DNA of 41,039 nt from an uncultured Prevotella sp. (GCA_900317545.1 ONHE01000083.1:1-41039), one strand, 5' to 3'; shown: positions 1 through 16,200, counted from the stretch's first letter. Notes: generated from the sequence alone by a model not told the origin. A program made the numbers and translations.

Positions 1-359
1 GACCGTGTGAAAATACAGTTGGAGCAGTGGGAAGCGATCCCGTCTGCATCAGAAAGCATGGTTCTGGATGGGCGAGGGGCAGACAGTGGACAGCAGGCCG
101 AAAGACTGTCTGACGATGAAAGCATCGCCCCTGAAGGGCAAGAGCATGGATGCCGACGGGGGAATAGCCATGAATCCAGGCGGGTGAAGATCGAAAGTTT
201 GGTCGCCTTGCCGCACTTCTTTTCGATGATTTTTTATATCTTTGCGGCGGGAGAACATTCCTCCGGCCGGTCTCTCCGCCGCGTCTGACAGTCTCGGCCT
301 GTCGCCCCGGCCGAATGAGCCCACCGAACGATCGAACAAACAAATCATCATTCCGACAC
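1..359. other. Upstream region of the GH106-like/GH28 gene
   Basis: No recognisable gene was found in this stretch. An open frame on the + strand and a longer one on the - strand cross it, but neither has a signal peptide, domain or familiar motif, and both look like chance open frames in G+C-rich DNA. It probably holds the promoter and a leader of about 110 nt for the gene starting at 360. The end of a gene outside the window cannot be excluded for the first bases. Confidence 0.5.
237..244 (+). promoter_or_regulatory. Bacteroidetes-type -7 element, TATCTTTG
   Basis: TATCTTTG matches the Bacteroidetes -7 consensus TAnnTTTG exactly and lies in an AT-rich patch inside otherwise G+C-rich DNA, about 115 bases before the start at 360. 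A clear -33 TTTG at the right distance is missing, so the assignment rests on the -7 box and its position. Confidence 0.45.
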
Positions 360-3300
360 ATGAAACGCATCTTTTTCCTGTTTTGCTGCCTGCTTTCGGC
401 CACGTGCATCCATGCCTATGATCGGTCATGGGAAGGCATTCATATGCTCACCGCTGCTGATGCGGCGGCCCGTCTGGCTGATCCGCCGGCCGAGTTTGCC
501 AACCATGTCATCTGGGGACTGCAGGGCAACATCACCGACGCGGTGATCCGGCACGATCTGGATTCGATCCGCAGCAAAGGCTTCAAGGCCGTCATCCTCG
601 AACCCGGCTATCACATGCCCCACGCATATCTGAGCGACGGCTACTTCGCGATGATCCGGCGCATCGTCCGCGAGGCCAAGCGGCGGGGACTGAAGGTGTG
701 GATCATCGACGAAGGCAAGTATCCCAGCGGCTTCGCAGGAGGCAAGTTCAGCCGTGAGCGACCCGATCTGCGGATGCAGGCACTGGTCACCTGCGGCGAG
801 ATCACGGTGAGGGCGGGCGAGGTGATGAAGGACCGGGCTGTGGGGGACAGCGTGCTGAGCGCGGTCGCCGTGAGCCTTTCGGGGCGCGCTAACGTCGTGG
901 TGCCGGTGACGGACCATCGCATCTCGTTCCGCGCAGGGCTTGACAACTGGCGCATCATGCTGGTCCGGGCCGACTTCCGCACGGGTCAGACGCGCTCGGT
1001 GGACAGTCCCACGGGCGCCAAGGACACGCGCAACGCCCAGATGGACTATCTGAATCCCGAGGCGGTGGATCAGTTTATCAGCTGGACCCACGAGCAATAC
1101 AAGCGCTACATCGGGACGGAGTTTGGTCGCACAGTGATGGGATTCCGCGGCGATGAGCCTGATTACTCGCACGTACCGTTCACCCCCGCGATCCTCAAGC
1201 GGTTCAGGGAGCTGAAAGGCTATGATGTGACGCCGTGGCTTGCTACATTCTTCGCCCCGTCGATGAGCGACCGCGAGCGCCGCGTGAAGGCCGATTACTG
1301 GGACGTATGGTCACGGCTTTTCGCCGACACGTTCTTCCGCCGGCAGGCCGACTGGTGTCAGGCCAACGGGCTGGCCCACATCACCCATCTCAACAATGAC
1401 CATGACATGACGCTCTGCACACGCAGTGAGGGCAGCCTGTTCCGTGCGCTGAGCCGCGTGCAGGTGCCGGGAGTGGACGCCATCTGGAATCAGATCTGGC
1501 CCGACACGGTGAACGACTATCCGAAATTCGCCTCTTCCGTAGCCCACGTCTACGGCCGTCCGCGCGCCTTCAGCGAGAGTTTCGCAGCCTATTACAATGT
1601 TCCGACGATGGCGGAAGCCAAGTATGTCGTCGACGCACAGCTCGCCCGGGGCATCAACTTCTTTGAGTTCATGTTCTGGTCGGCCAACTCCTCCCGCCCC
1701 ACATGGATGACGGCCGACGGCATGAATGGGCTCAACGACTACAGCAACCGCATGGCCTGGCTGCTTGCCTTGGGGCGTCCCGGGGCGCGGATCGCCATGT
1801 ATTATCCCCAGCAGACACTCTGGTTGGGCAGCGACATGGTGGCTGCGCGGGTGAAGAAGATCACCCATGAACTGCTCGAACACCAGCGCGACTTCGACTA
1901 TGTCGACGATGACGCGCTCGCGGAGGCCCTCACCGTCGGACCCGGATGGCTTGCGAACCGGAGCGGGCAGCACTATACGGCGCTCATCATCCCCTCATGC
2001 GACGTGATCTCGGTGCGTGCATGGGAGATCATCAGACGCTTCGAGGCGCGCGGAGGGCGTGTGCTATTCTGGGGCAGCCGACCCTACTGGCTGAGCGGGA
2101 AGACGCTGACAGACCTCACGCCGTTTCCCGATGTCGACACGCCGCATGAGCCCTCGGACAGCTGGACACCCACAGTGGCGGGCGCACTGCCTGCGGAAGT
2201 GACGGTCAGCAATCTGCTCCCCCTCGAGCAGCGTGAACGGCAGAAGGCAGGAGAACGCCGTCCGAAGCCTGTCGACGGTACCATGGACCTGCGTTATCAG
2301 CATCGCCAATTAGCCGATGCCGACCTCTATTTCATCTTCAACGAAGGCCACAGGAAACAGCATTTCAGGTTCGGCGTCGACCGGATCGGCCGCGCCGAGC
2401 GTTGGAGTGCTCATGACGGCAGCCGCCAGCCCGTCGCCTCGCAGGTTGCTGACGGGCGCACCTGGATCGAGTTGGAGATGGTCCCCTATGAGAGTACGGT
2501 CATCGTGGTGAAACGACAGGACAAGTCTTACGACATCACCCGCTACGGCGCCGTTGGCGACGGCACCACTGTCTGCACGGCAGCCATACAGCATGCCATC
2601 GACGAAGCCCACCTGCAGGGCGGCGGTACGGTCGTCGTGCCAGAAGGAAAGTATCTGACGGGTGCGCTGCATGTATCTTCCGGCGTCGACCTCCATCTGC
2701 TCCGTGGCGCCCGGATCATAGCTACGGTCAACGAAGCCGATTATCCCGTGACGCCCACACGCTTCGAAGGCATCGAAAGGATGTGGAAACCGGCCCTGCT
2801 CAATTTCACCGATTGCCCGGGCGTACGTGTCTGGGGCGAGGGCGAGATCGACGGGCAGGGCGTGGCATGGAAAGCCTACACCCAGGGTAAGGACTTCATG
2901 CAGACCCACGGCCGGCCCCGTCTGATGTGCTTCACCCGCTGCGACGGCGGTTCGGTGCGTGGCATCCGGCTTCGCGATCAGGCCTCCTGGGGCCTCCATG
3001 TGCTCTATACGGACAGCTTTGAGATCAGCGGCGTGGACATCAGGGCTGAGCATTCGATCCCCAGCAGCGACGGGATAGATATCGATTCATCCACGCGAGT
3101 GGGCATCCGCGACTGCTACATCGAGGACAACGACGACTGCATCTCGATCAAATCAGGCAAGGACGAGGAGGGCCGGCGCATCGGGCGTCCGTCAGAGGAT
3201 ATCATTGTGGAGCGGTGCCGGTTTGGCTATGGGCACAGCGGCGTGGACATCGGCAGCGAGGTGAGCGGCAGTGTGCGCCGCGTGCTCGTGCAGGACTGTG

Positions 3301-3638
3301 TGATGGAACGTGGCAACCAGGGTGCCGTGCGGATGAAGTCGCAGCCCAGTCGGGGCGGAGTCATCGAGGACATCACATTCCGTCGCATCCGCCTCGAGCA
3401 TTCGGCCTCCTTCATGGATATCAACATGCGCTGGCGCATGAAAGGCCTCATCGCCCCCGATGCACCGCAGAAGACGCTCCTGCGCGGCATTCTCATCGAA
3501 GACGTGACAGGCACCTGCGATCGCATGGGCGTCATCGTGGGTCTCGAAAGCGATCCGATCACGGACATCACCATGCGCCGCATTCAGGTCAAGGCACGTG
3601 AGCCCCTGCGCCTGCAGCATGCAAGGGTGAAGGATTGA
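360..3638 (+). CDS. GH106-like / GH28 fused glycoside hydrolase
   Basis: Predicted exported enzyme of 1092 residues joining two catalytic modules. The start at 360 is chosen over an in-frame ATG at 315 because it opens directly on a signal peptide (MKRIFFLFCCLLSATCIHA). Residues ~20-720 resemble the GH106 alpha-L-rhamnosidase barrel, with WIIDEGKYPSG around E118 and GDEPDY at E266. From ~725 (DITRYGAVGDG) a right-handed beta-helix of GH28 type begins, with all four family blocks in altered form: SSDGID (D904), DDCISI (D925/D926), GHSG (H959) and RMKS (R991, K993). GH28 cleaves galacturonan or rhamnogalacturonan and GH106 removes alpha-L-rhamnose, so the fusion would suit pectic rhamnogalacturonan. 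No SusC/SusD pair lies beside it on this strand; the neighbour downstream is convergent. The domain order is well supported, while the exact N-terminal family is less certain. Confidence 0.85.
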   Translation: MKRIFFLFCCLLSATCIHAYDRSWEGIHMLTAADAAARLADPPAEFANHVIWGLQGNITDAVIRHDLDSIRSKGFKAVILEPGYHMPHAYLSDGYFAMIRRIVREAKRRGLKVWIIDEGKYPSGFAGGKFSRERPDLRMQALVTCGEITVRAGEVMKDRAVGDSVLSAVAVSLSGRANVVVPVTDHRISFRAGLDNWRIMLVRADFRTGQTRSVDSPTGAKDTRNAQMDYLNPEAVDQFISWTHEQYKRYIGTEFGRTVMGFRGDEPDYSHVPFTPAILKRFRELKGYDVTPWLATFFAPSMSDRERRVKADYWDVWSRLFADTFFRRQADWCQANGLAHITHLNNDHDMTLCTRSEGSLFRALSRVQVPGVDAIWNQIWPDTVNDYPKFASSVAHVYGRPRAFSESFAAYYNVPTMAEAKYVVDAQLARGINFFEFMFWSANSSRPTWMTADGMNGLNDYSNRMAWLLALGRPGARIAMYYPQQTLWLGSDMVAARVKKITHELLEHQRDFDYVDDDALAEALTVGPGWLANRSGQHYTALIIPSCDVISVRAWEIIRRFEARGGRVLFWGSRPYWLSGKTLTDLTPFPDVDTPHEPSDSWTPTVAGALPAEVTVSNLLPLEQRERQKAGERRPKPVDGTMDLRYQHRQLADADLYFIFNEGHRKQHFRFGVDRIGRAERWSAHDGSRQPVASQVADGRTWIELEMVPYESTVIVVKRQDKSYDITRYGAVGDGTTVCTAAIQHAIDEAHLQGGGTVVVPEGKYLTGALHVSSGVDLHLLRGARIIATVNEADYPVTPTRFEGIERMWKPALLNFTDCPGVRVWGEGEIDGQGVAWKAYTQGKDFMQTHGRPRLMCFTRCDGGSVRGIRLRDQASWGLHVLYTDSFEISGVDIRAEHSIPSSDGIDIDSSTRVGIRDCYIEDNDDCISIKSGKDEEGRRIGRPSEDIIVERCRFGYGHSGVDIGSEVSGSVRRVLVQDCVMERGNQGAVRMKSQPSRGGVIEDITFRRIRLEHSASFMDINMRWRMKGLIAPDAPQKTLLRGILIEDVTGTCDRMGVIVGLESDPITDITMRRIQVKAREPLRLQHARVKD

Positions 3639-4059
3639 GCGACAAGCTGAAAAGAACAGAACGTCGGGACGGGAAGGGCAGGCTTCTGAAAAGGCTAAGA
3701 CTGTCTTCTGAAAAGACAAGCCCTGAATGGGGAAATGGAAACACCAGCACCCTGAAAAGAAAATCCCGGCCACATGCCTTTGCTGAAGCGGAGAAGGCAT
3801 GTGACTGGGACAGAAGGATGATACGGATGATCCCAAGGCCTCCCATTGGAGGGCCGGAAGATGCTCCCCGATCGGTCATTCGGCCTCAGCTTCACATTTG
3901 ATCTTGTCATTTCATGTTTTCCGGCTGCTTTTGTCCGCCCGACAGACCACCTTTCCTGCGGGTTTCCTCATAGCAGCCCGCTACGCTTTCGGATCCCCGA
4001 CAGCCCATCTGCCTTGCCGTCTGACATAATCAGTTCAGCCGCTAATGACCGATCCGGAA
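3639..4059. other. Convergent intergenic region with short repeats
   Basis: No supported gene. The octamer CTGAAAAG occurs four times on the + strand (3647, 3686, 3708, 3752). One pair forms a small TGTCTT/AAGACA hairpin, and a larger inverted repeat lies at 3771-3803. The open frames here on both strands have no recognisable domain. The region separates the + strand GH106-like/GH28 gene from the - strand PUL 1 and presumably contains terminators for both. Confidence 0.5.
3771..3803. terminator. Inverted repeat in convergent gap, possible terminator
   Basis: CACATGCCTT and AAGGCATGTG form a perfect 10-bp stem around a 13-nt loop, about 130 nt after the stop of the + strand gene. No T-run follows on either strand, so it is at best a non-canonical terminator or an RNA 3'-end stabiliser. 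Confidence 0.35.
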
Positions 4060-4119
4060 TTATTGTCCGCTCACGAAAAGGCCATCGCCGTCGATCAGTC
4101 CGCGGCGTCGGTCGTCCGT
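4060..4119 (-). pseudogene. C-terminal remnant of a WG-repeat protein
   Basis: Directly after the TAA of the metalloprotease gene, in the same frame, 19 codons read TDDRRRGLIDGDGLFVSGQ and end in TAA. RRRGLIDG also ends the WG-repeat protein at 19008-19685 (RRRGLIDGHGHFTED). The DNA is identical over 25 bases (4087-4111 and 19032-19056). The most likely reading is the last codons of a deleted or rearranged paralogue left against the M43 gene. The fragment has no start of its own and could only be translated by read-through. Confidence 0.5.
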
Positions 4120-5671
4120 TTACCATTTCACTTTGACGGTCTCTTGTCCTGACTTTTCCGTCAAGACGCTGACGATATACATGCCGTGTCCGTACCCTGC
4201 CAAGGAGGTGGACATGCTGTGGTCCGCCAAACGGAATATTTGGAGGGCTTCCCCATAGGCATTATAGACTGTTATCCGGGAACCGCAAGGCGCGGTGACT
4301 TTCAGGGTGCCGTCGGCAGCGAGCGACACGACGGCCTTCGCATGCGGATCGGCAACCGTCCGGATCCCCGTCTCGGTGGCATCATAGTCATGGGCGATGG
4401 TTAATGGCTGCGTGCCCTCGTAGAAGTTTGAGGCCGCTGTAGCGGAAGGTTTGAACGTAACCGTAATTTTCCGATCTTCACTGAGCTGGGCCCTGCCTTT
4501 GATGTTGAGCCGGACATGATCCTTGTTTCCAGTTGCTGTGGCCGTGAGCCCTTCGGGTAAGTTGGTGATGACAAAGTCGGTGTTTGGTGTGAGCCCCCCT
4601 TCCTTGGCACTGCCATTGATGATGCTGAAGCGGAAGTCGGCATCGTAATGTCCGTCGGCATCGTAGGGGAAAAGCTCCGCCTTGCTGTCGAGCACGATGC
4701 GTGAGATGCTTTCGTCACTGAAAAATACCTTCTGCAGATTCTTGTCATTCCACAGGCAGGCACGCGACCTGTCCTGCAGGGCGGCCGTCATTCGATCCAC
4801 CTGTCCTTTGGTGAACATGGACGTGCGCACGTAGCTATAGTTCATATAGTTGGTCCAATTGGTCTTCTGATTGAGACAGTTCAAGTCATCGGGACCCATT
4901 TGCGGACGGTCCGCGGGTGGTGTGTCGTCCACGTAGTCATTAGGATTCTCCTGCCCGTTGTTGCCTTTCCGGCATCCGTCTGGGAAGACATCAGGATCAT
5001 AGTCGAACGTATGGGCGAGGTTCAGGAAATGTCCAAACTCGTGGGTAAGCACCCTGCGGAAGTTCTCGTCCGTATTGTCGCCGAGGTAAGCGCCGTTGTA
5101 AACCACGCGCGCCAGGTTCCATCTCGTCATCTCCCAGTTGGGATACCAGGAGACGCCGGAGTTGTTGGTGACACCGTCACCATAGAGGTCGTTCATGATG
5201 TAGACGTTCATGTAGGATCTGTTGTTCCATGCATATTGCGAGAGATGTGGCGCATTGTAGTTGCCGAATCCGCTTTCCAGGCGATGGAACACGATTCCCG
5301 TCGTGGCCTCTCCCTGCGGGCCTTTCTCCGCCAAGCGGAATTCGATGTTCAGAGGGGTGCTCAGCCGATTGAAGAGAGGGTCGTCGTCACCTGACGGCAT
5401 GGAGCCTTTTGTCAGGCAGTTATAGTCTTCATTGGTGCGCCGGAGGGCGTCTCTGACTATTTCGCGTGTGACGGCCTTTCCGTTGAAGTCAGTGCCGAAG
5501 ACGTGGAAGACCACAGGGATGACAAATTTGTCCGAGGCCGCAGCCCGTGTCATTCCGTCTGTATACAGTTTCCCGGGAGCCTGATGGACCCGGCAAGGCA
5601 ATGGGTAATCCACAAGTTCCTGTCCCATAGAGGGGATCCAGAGCGTCAGCAGCAAGGACAAGAGGTATTTT

Positions 5672-5682
<11 letters not shown>
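4120..5682 (-). CDS. Secreted M43 (pappalysin-like) zinc metalloprotease with T9SS sorting domain
   Basis: 520-residue endopeptidase. The start at 5682 (MRNRKYLLSLLLTLWIPSMGQ) gives a signal peptide; upstream in-frame ATGs would bury it. The zinc site is HEFGHFLNLAH (H214, E215, H218, H224) and the Met-turn is NYMNYS around M280, the arrangement of MEROPS M43 proteases such as cytophagalysin. After a beta-rich linker, the last ~75 residues look like a type A T9SS C-terminal domain (SRITVYNAYGEALQIF ... GMYIVSV ... VKVKW), implying transport through the outer membrane to the surface or medium. The start codon overlaps the end of the GH63 gene by 11 bases, so translation is probably coupled and it is the last gene of PUL 1. 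Collagen- or gelatin-type substrates are conceivable but not shown. Confidence 0.88.
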
Positions 5683-11375
<5,693 letters not shown>

Positions 11376-11378
11376 GAT

Positions 11379-11639
11379 TTATTTTCTTATTCTGTGCCAC
11401 AGCCATGCAGCCAGCAGGGCGCTGCCTGCCGAGCCAGCCAGAGAGAGCAGCAGGGCTTCGGTGCCGAGTCCACTCAGTGAACCGATGATATGTCGGTCGC
11501 TCCCCACTTCCACACCGAGCAGGAAGAGAAGCACCCAGATCAGGACCGTTATCAGAAGCGGAATGAACTTCAGCTCATGTTTTCTGAGAAGGCGGCCCGC
11601 CAAGATGCCCGCCAGCATAATAGCGACAATTTTCAGCAT
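11379..11639 (-). CDS. LysO-type exporter, N-terminal (small) subunit
   Basis: 86 residues with three hydrophobic segments (~2-20, ~27-45, ~60-80) and a glycine-rich first helix, corresponding to the N-terminal part of LysO (DUF340-like). It ends 3 bases before the start of the larger half, so the two are almost certainly co-translated and assemble into one transporter. The pair looks like a natural split, not a recent frameshift: the small half ends with a charged tail (WHRIRK) and the large half starts with its own good membrane-insertion sequence. Confidence 0.75.
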   Translation of the reverse strand: MLKIVAIMLAGILAGRLLRKHELKFIPLLITVLIWVLLFLLGVEVGSDRHIIGSLSGLGTEALLLSLAGSAGSALLAAWLWHRIRK

Positions 11640-11657
11640 GCAGGATGTTTAATAGCC

Positions 11658-11681
11658 GGATCCGCTCCGGGAAGCGGATCC
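11658..11681 (-). promoter_or_regulatory. Intercistronic hairpin between susD and exporter genes
   Basis: GGATCCGCT and AGCGGATCC pair as a perfect 9-bp stem with a 6-nt loop, filling the only sizeable gap (52 bp) in the distal half of the operon. No T-run follows in the direction of transcription, so it is more likely an attenuating or RNA-processing structure that sets SusC/SusD expression above the enzymes than a full terminator. Confidence 0.55.
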
Positions 11682-11691
11682 GCTCGTGATG

Positions 11692-13236
11692 TTATTTGTT
11701 TTTGAGGGCTCCATTGGAGTTCAACTCCGTTTGCGGAATCGGATAGAAGGACTTGTCTTCCGTGTAGCCAGAGCGTCCGACTGCCGAAAGGACTTGTGCT
11801 GTCTTGCCCCAGCGGCGGAGGTCATACCAGCGGAAATTCTCCAGCGGAAACTCGATCTCCCGTTCGTGTTCGATCTGCTTCTGGACGTCAGTGGCCGATG
11901 TGCCTGTCATCGGCGGCATGTCGCCATGCACGCGCCTCACTTCGTTGATGAGCGGAATGGCCTGTGTGGTCTGCCCTAAGCCATTGAGTGCCTCGGCCTT
12001 CATCAGCATCACGTTGGCGTAGCGCATCAGCGGTATGTTGATTGCCGTGGAACTTAGGGAAAGCTCTTCGAACGTGGCTGGCATGAATTTGCGGAAGGCG
12101 GGACGGTTATAGGGCCCGTCATCGTTTTGGAACACGTCATCGTAATTCTGTCCGTACACTTTTCCCGTGCCGTCGTTGAAATAGTCGCACTGGAAGAATA
12201 CGGTGGCATAAAGACGTGAATCGTAATCCTTTTTCATTGAAATCTTTCCCTCTTTCATGAACTCTGCCATCAGCGACTTTGACGGCAGGATCTCGTCCCA
12301 GCCCATCAGTTCGGAGCATCCGATCCAGCGGTGTGCCTGCGTGCGGTACAACGCGCCGTTGGCATCATTGAACGAGAACTGTAATTCAAAGATGGACTCT
12401 TTGGAATTTTTATGTCCTCCGTTGAACAGCGCATAGAAATCCGGCGACAATTCATATCCTTTGACGCCGTCAAAGGCATCATTCGCGGCTTGAAGATACG
12501 TGCTCTTCTTGTCCGGTTCTTCATAGGCGCGCGTCAGATAAGCCCATCCCATATAGGCGTAGGCTGCCCCTGACGTGGCGCGTCCGGCATTGTCGGCGTC
12601 CCATTCCTGGGGTAATCCCTCAGCGGCTTCCTTGAAATCCTTGATGATAAAGTCCCATGCTTCGGGCCGGGGCGATACTTCCTTGTCCAGTGCAGAGGCT
12701 TCTCCGGACGTGATATAATGGTCGCGGACGATGATCCGTTCCCAGTTGAGCAGCAGGATCATGTCATAGTATCCGCGTAGGAAATGCGCTTCGGCCTGCA
12801 GACGCTTTTTGTCGCTCCCGCTGAGCTGGCTCTCGGTCATGGCTTCGGTCTTGTCAAGAATCTGGTTGCAGAAGCTCACGCCCGTGTAGTAATGTCTCCA
12901 CAGATTAGTGAACTGGGAGTTTCCGTTTGTATAAGTAAAGTTGTAGAGGTCCACCCAGTCAGAATAGTTCATGGCGTCATTGCCCATGATGACGTCGTCT
13001 CCACGATAGCCCAGTACCGGCCAGTTGACTTCCGAGAAAGTCCACATGTCACTGGTGTAGTCCATGAGGTACATCTGGGAGTAAGCCGAGGCCAGTGCGC
13101 TTTCCACGTCGGCTGCGTCGCGCCAGAATGATTGTGAGGTCAGCTCGTCGGGCGAGGCCTGTGTCAGATAGTCGTCGCAGGAGTTCAGGCCCATTGTCAG
13201 AGCCAAGGCGAAGATGCAAAATATCTTTTTTTCCAT
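11692..13236 (-). CDS. SusD/RagB family outer-membrane glycan-binding lipoprotein
   Basis: 514 residues. A lipoprotein signal peptide ends at LNSC (Cys ~20), so the mature protein is lipid-anchored at the cell surface as the lid of its SusC partner. The SusD fold is recognisable from the TPR-like helices (HFLRGYYDMILLLNWERIIV ~150-170, AYAYMGWAYLTRAYEEP ~224-240), the C-terminal EALNGLGQTTQAIPLINEVR helix and the closing ENFRWYDLRRWGK block (~474-486) seen in most family members. It lies 35 bases after susC. Ligand specificity cannot be read from the sequence. Confidence 0.93.
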   Translation of the reverse strand: MEKKIFCIFALALTMGLNSCDDYLTQASPDELTSQSFWRDAADVESALASAYSQMYLMDYTSDMWTFSEVNWPVLGYRGDDVIMGNDAMNYSDWVDLYNFTYTNGNSQFTNLWRHYYTGVSFCNQILDKTEAMTESQLSGSDKKRLQAEAHFLRGYYDMILLLNWERIIVRDHYITSGEASALDKEVSPRPEAWDFIIKDFKEAAEGLPQEWDADNAGRATSGAAYAYMGWAYLTRAYEEPDKKSTYLQAANDAFDGVKGYELSPDFYALFNGGHKNSKESIFELQFSFNDANGALYRTQAHRWIGCSELMGWDEILPSKSLMAEFMKEGKISMKKDYDSRLYATVFFQCDYFNDGTGKVYGQNYDDVFQNDDGPYNRPAFRKFMPATFEELSLSSTAINIPLMRYANVMLMKAEALNGLGQTTQAIPLINEVRRVHGDMPPMTGTSATDVQKQIEHEREIEFPLENFRWYDLRRWGKTAQVLSAVGRSGYTEDKSFYPIPQTELNSNGALKNK

Positions 13237-13271
13237 GATGGTTGCGTTTTTTTTAGGTTGGCTTGTAAGGG

Positions 13272-16200
13272 TTAAAACGTGAGTTGGGCACCCACTGTGA
13301 CGGAGCGCGTGAACGGAAAGATCAGGTTGTCGATGCCGGTATTGAGCACGCCGCGTGAGAATTCGGGGTCGATGCCGTCATATCCGGTGATCGTGAAGAG
13401 GTTTTCCGCGCTGAGATAGAAGCGGATCTTTTCCATTTGGATCTTGGTGCTCAACGGTCGGGGAAGCGTGTAGCCGATCTGCAGTTGGCGCATCCGCAGG
13501 AAGTCCCCGTTCTCTAAGAAGCGGGTGGATTCCCTTGTGTTGTTGTTGGGATCTTGGTAGACGGCGCGCGGAACGGCGGTACCGGTGTGCGTCGGCGTCC
13601 AGGCGTCGAGCGTGGACTTCAGGAAATTGGAGCCGCTGCTCATGCCTTCGTAGAAATATTTGTTGCCGTTGTAGAGCTTGAAGTTGAAAGCACTGCTGAG
13701 CGTGAATGCGAGATCGAGCCCCTTCCATGCGCAACTGAAGTTGAGATTGGCTTCCAATTTCGGGATGCCTGATCCCGAATAGACCTTGTCCTCTTCGTCA
13801 ATCGTCCCGTCTCCGTTGACGTCAACGAACCGCAAATCACCCGGTTGTGCATTTGGCTGGAGCATTTCGCCGCTCTTGTTGACGTGGTTCTTGACCTCAT
13901 CTATGCTTTGAAAGAGTCCGTCAGCCTGATAGAGGTAGAAGGCGCCTATAGGTTTGCCTACGCGGGTCTGTGTGGGGAAGTGTTCTGATCCATACTTCAG
14001 GCCTTCCCCATAGAGTACTTGCTTCTGGTCGGACAATTCCTTAACTTTGTTGTTTACGGTGCTGAGGTTGACACCTGCGTTGTATTCGAATTCGCGGATC
14101 TTCTGGTTCCAGTTGATTTCCATTTCTATGCCGGTGTTCCGGATCTTTCCTACGTTCAGGATCGGACTGGAGAGACCTACTGACGGAGCCAGTTCCTTAT
14201 AGATTAGCAGATCGGATGTTGCATTGTAATAATAATTGAGTGTTCCGGTGAGCTTATTGTCGAAAAATCCGAAGTCGAGGCCAATGTTCTTTGTGTCAGT
14301 TGTCTCCCATTTCAAGTCGCGGTTTTCGAGTCCGCGCGCAATGCTGCCGCTCCATGCCGAAGCACCGGTTCCGCGCACATAGCCTTGATACATATTGTTC
14401 TGCGTGGACACGAGCGCAAGGAACGAATAGTAGCCCAGTGCGTTCTCATTGCCGAGCCGGCCCCAGCTGGCGCGTATCTTCAGGTTGCTGACGGTGGTGT
14501 CCTTTGGGAAGAAAGGCTCTTCCGAGAGGCGCCATCCGAGTGCCACTGAGGGGAAGGTACCCCAACGGCGGTCAGCACCGAACTTGGAGCTGCCGTCGCG
14601 GCGAATGGTGAATTGCACGAGGTAGCGGTCGGCATAGTTATAGTTCAGACGGCCGAAGAAAGAGGCACGGTTGTATTTCCAGTAGGAGCCATCGCCCCCG
14701 AACGTTCCGCCGGCACCGGCATTGATGGTTGTGAAATCGTGGGAAAGGAATCCTGCGGGGGTCTCGTTTTGGACGAGTTTGCCGTTTTCCACTTTGTAGA
14801 CGATGGTCTTTCCCACCACGGAAACACTCGACCAGTCGTACTTCTGCGCGTCGATGGAACTTCCTATCATGGCGTTGACGGAGTGTCGGCCGAATTTATA
14901 GTCGCAGTTGACGATATTGTCGAACACCTGTTCTTCCCAGTAAGTGCTGCCTGCGGAGTTGGTGGGATAAAGGTTGGGCACCTTCATGTCGGCCAGATAG
15001 TCGGGCGCATGGTATTTTGTGCGGCCGTGCACGCCCCGGTAGGAATAGCTTGTCTTGTAAGTGAGCCATGGCGTTATGTGGAAGGTAAGGGCTGCATTTC
15101 CGTTGATGTCATACCCTTTGGACGAGGATTGCTTATAGTGAATGTCGGCCATGACGTTCCGGTTGTTGGGCAGTCCGTCGAAGTTGGTCAGTCCGAATCC
15201 GTATTTTTCCTTTTCATTATAGATCGGGACGAGCGGCGAGATCATGTACATCTCCTTCTGGGAGTATTGTGGCTGGTGGCTCAGCGTATAGCGGAAGTTC
15301 AGGTTCGCGTCAAGGTCCATGAAGGCTTTTGCGGAATGCAGTTTCATCCGGACATTGTCCTGGCGGAAGTCATTGCCGAGGAAGATGCCTCGGTCGAAAG
15401 CATGATTGTAGGAGACGGAATAGAGGTTCTTGTCCGTTCCGCCACGCATGCTGATCATATAGTTCTGCGACAGTCCGTGCCGTTCTACGGCATCCTGCCA
15501 GTCGGTGTCCACTCCGGTCTCGTGAGTGATATAGGGTGGGAGGGTGACGGCGTTGTCCGGATACTGCGCGTTGTAGTTGTCATACATCTGCTTGTGCACT
15601 TGCTTGTATTCGGCCGCATTGAGCGTCTCTATCTTTTTGGCGATCTGCGTGAAGCTCACGTAAGTGGAGAAATCGATTTTCATATCCCCTTTCTGGCCGT
15701 TCTTTGTCGTCACGATGACTACGCCGTTGGCTGCGACTGATCCATAGATGGCCGCGGCTGCGCCGTCCTTGAGGATTTCCATCGACTGGATGTCCTGTGG
15801 GTTGACATTGTCAATGTCTCCGGGGAATCCGTCAATGACGTAGAGCGGTTCGTTGCTGCCGAAAGTCTTGATGCCTCGGATCTTCACGCTGAAGCCTGCG
15901 CCGGCGTTGCCTCCGCTCTTGAGAATGCTCACACCGGCCACTTTTCCCTGCAGGGCTTCGGCCGGATTCGTGGTGGTGCGCTTGGCCAGGTCGTTCACGT
16001 CGATCGAGCTGACGGCTCCCGTCAGGTCGCTTTTCTTCATGGTGCCGTATCCGACGACCACTATTTCGTCAAGTGATTTGGTGTCCTCGTCAATGGATAT
16101 CCTGATGTTGTCGGATGCCTTCACCTCTTTGTCCTTGAATCCCACATAACTGATGAGCAGCGTGCTGCCAATGGGGGCTTCGATGGAGAATCTTCCGTCA

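Noticed and set aside
7-288. 93-codon frame at the window start
   Set aside because: No signal, domain or promoter; it overlaps the -7 box of the next gene.
14613-15740. 375-codon + strand frame inside susC of PUL 1
   Set aside because: Antisense shadow of the SusC barrel, with low-complexity valine-rich content and no promoter.
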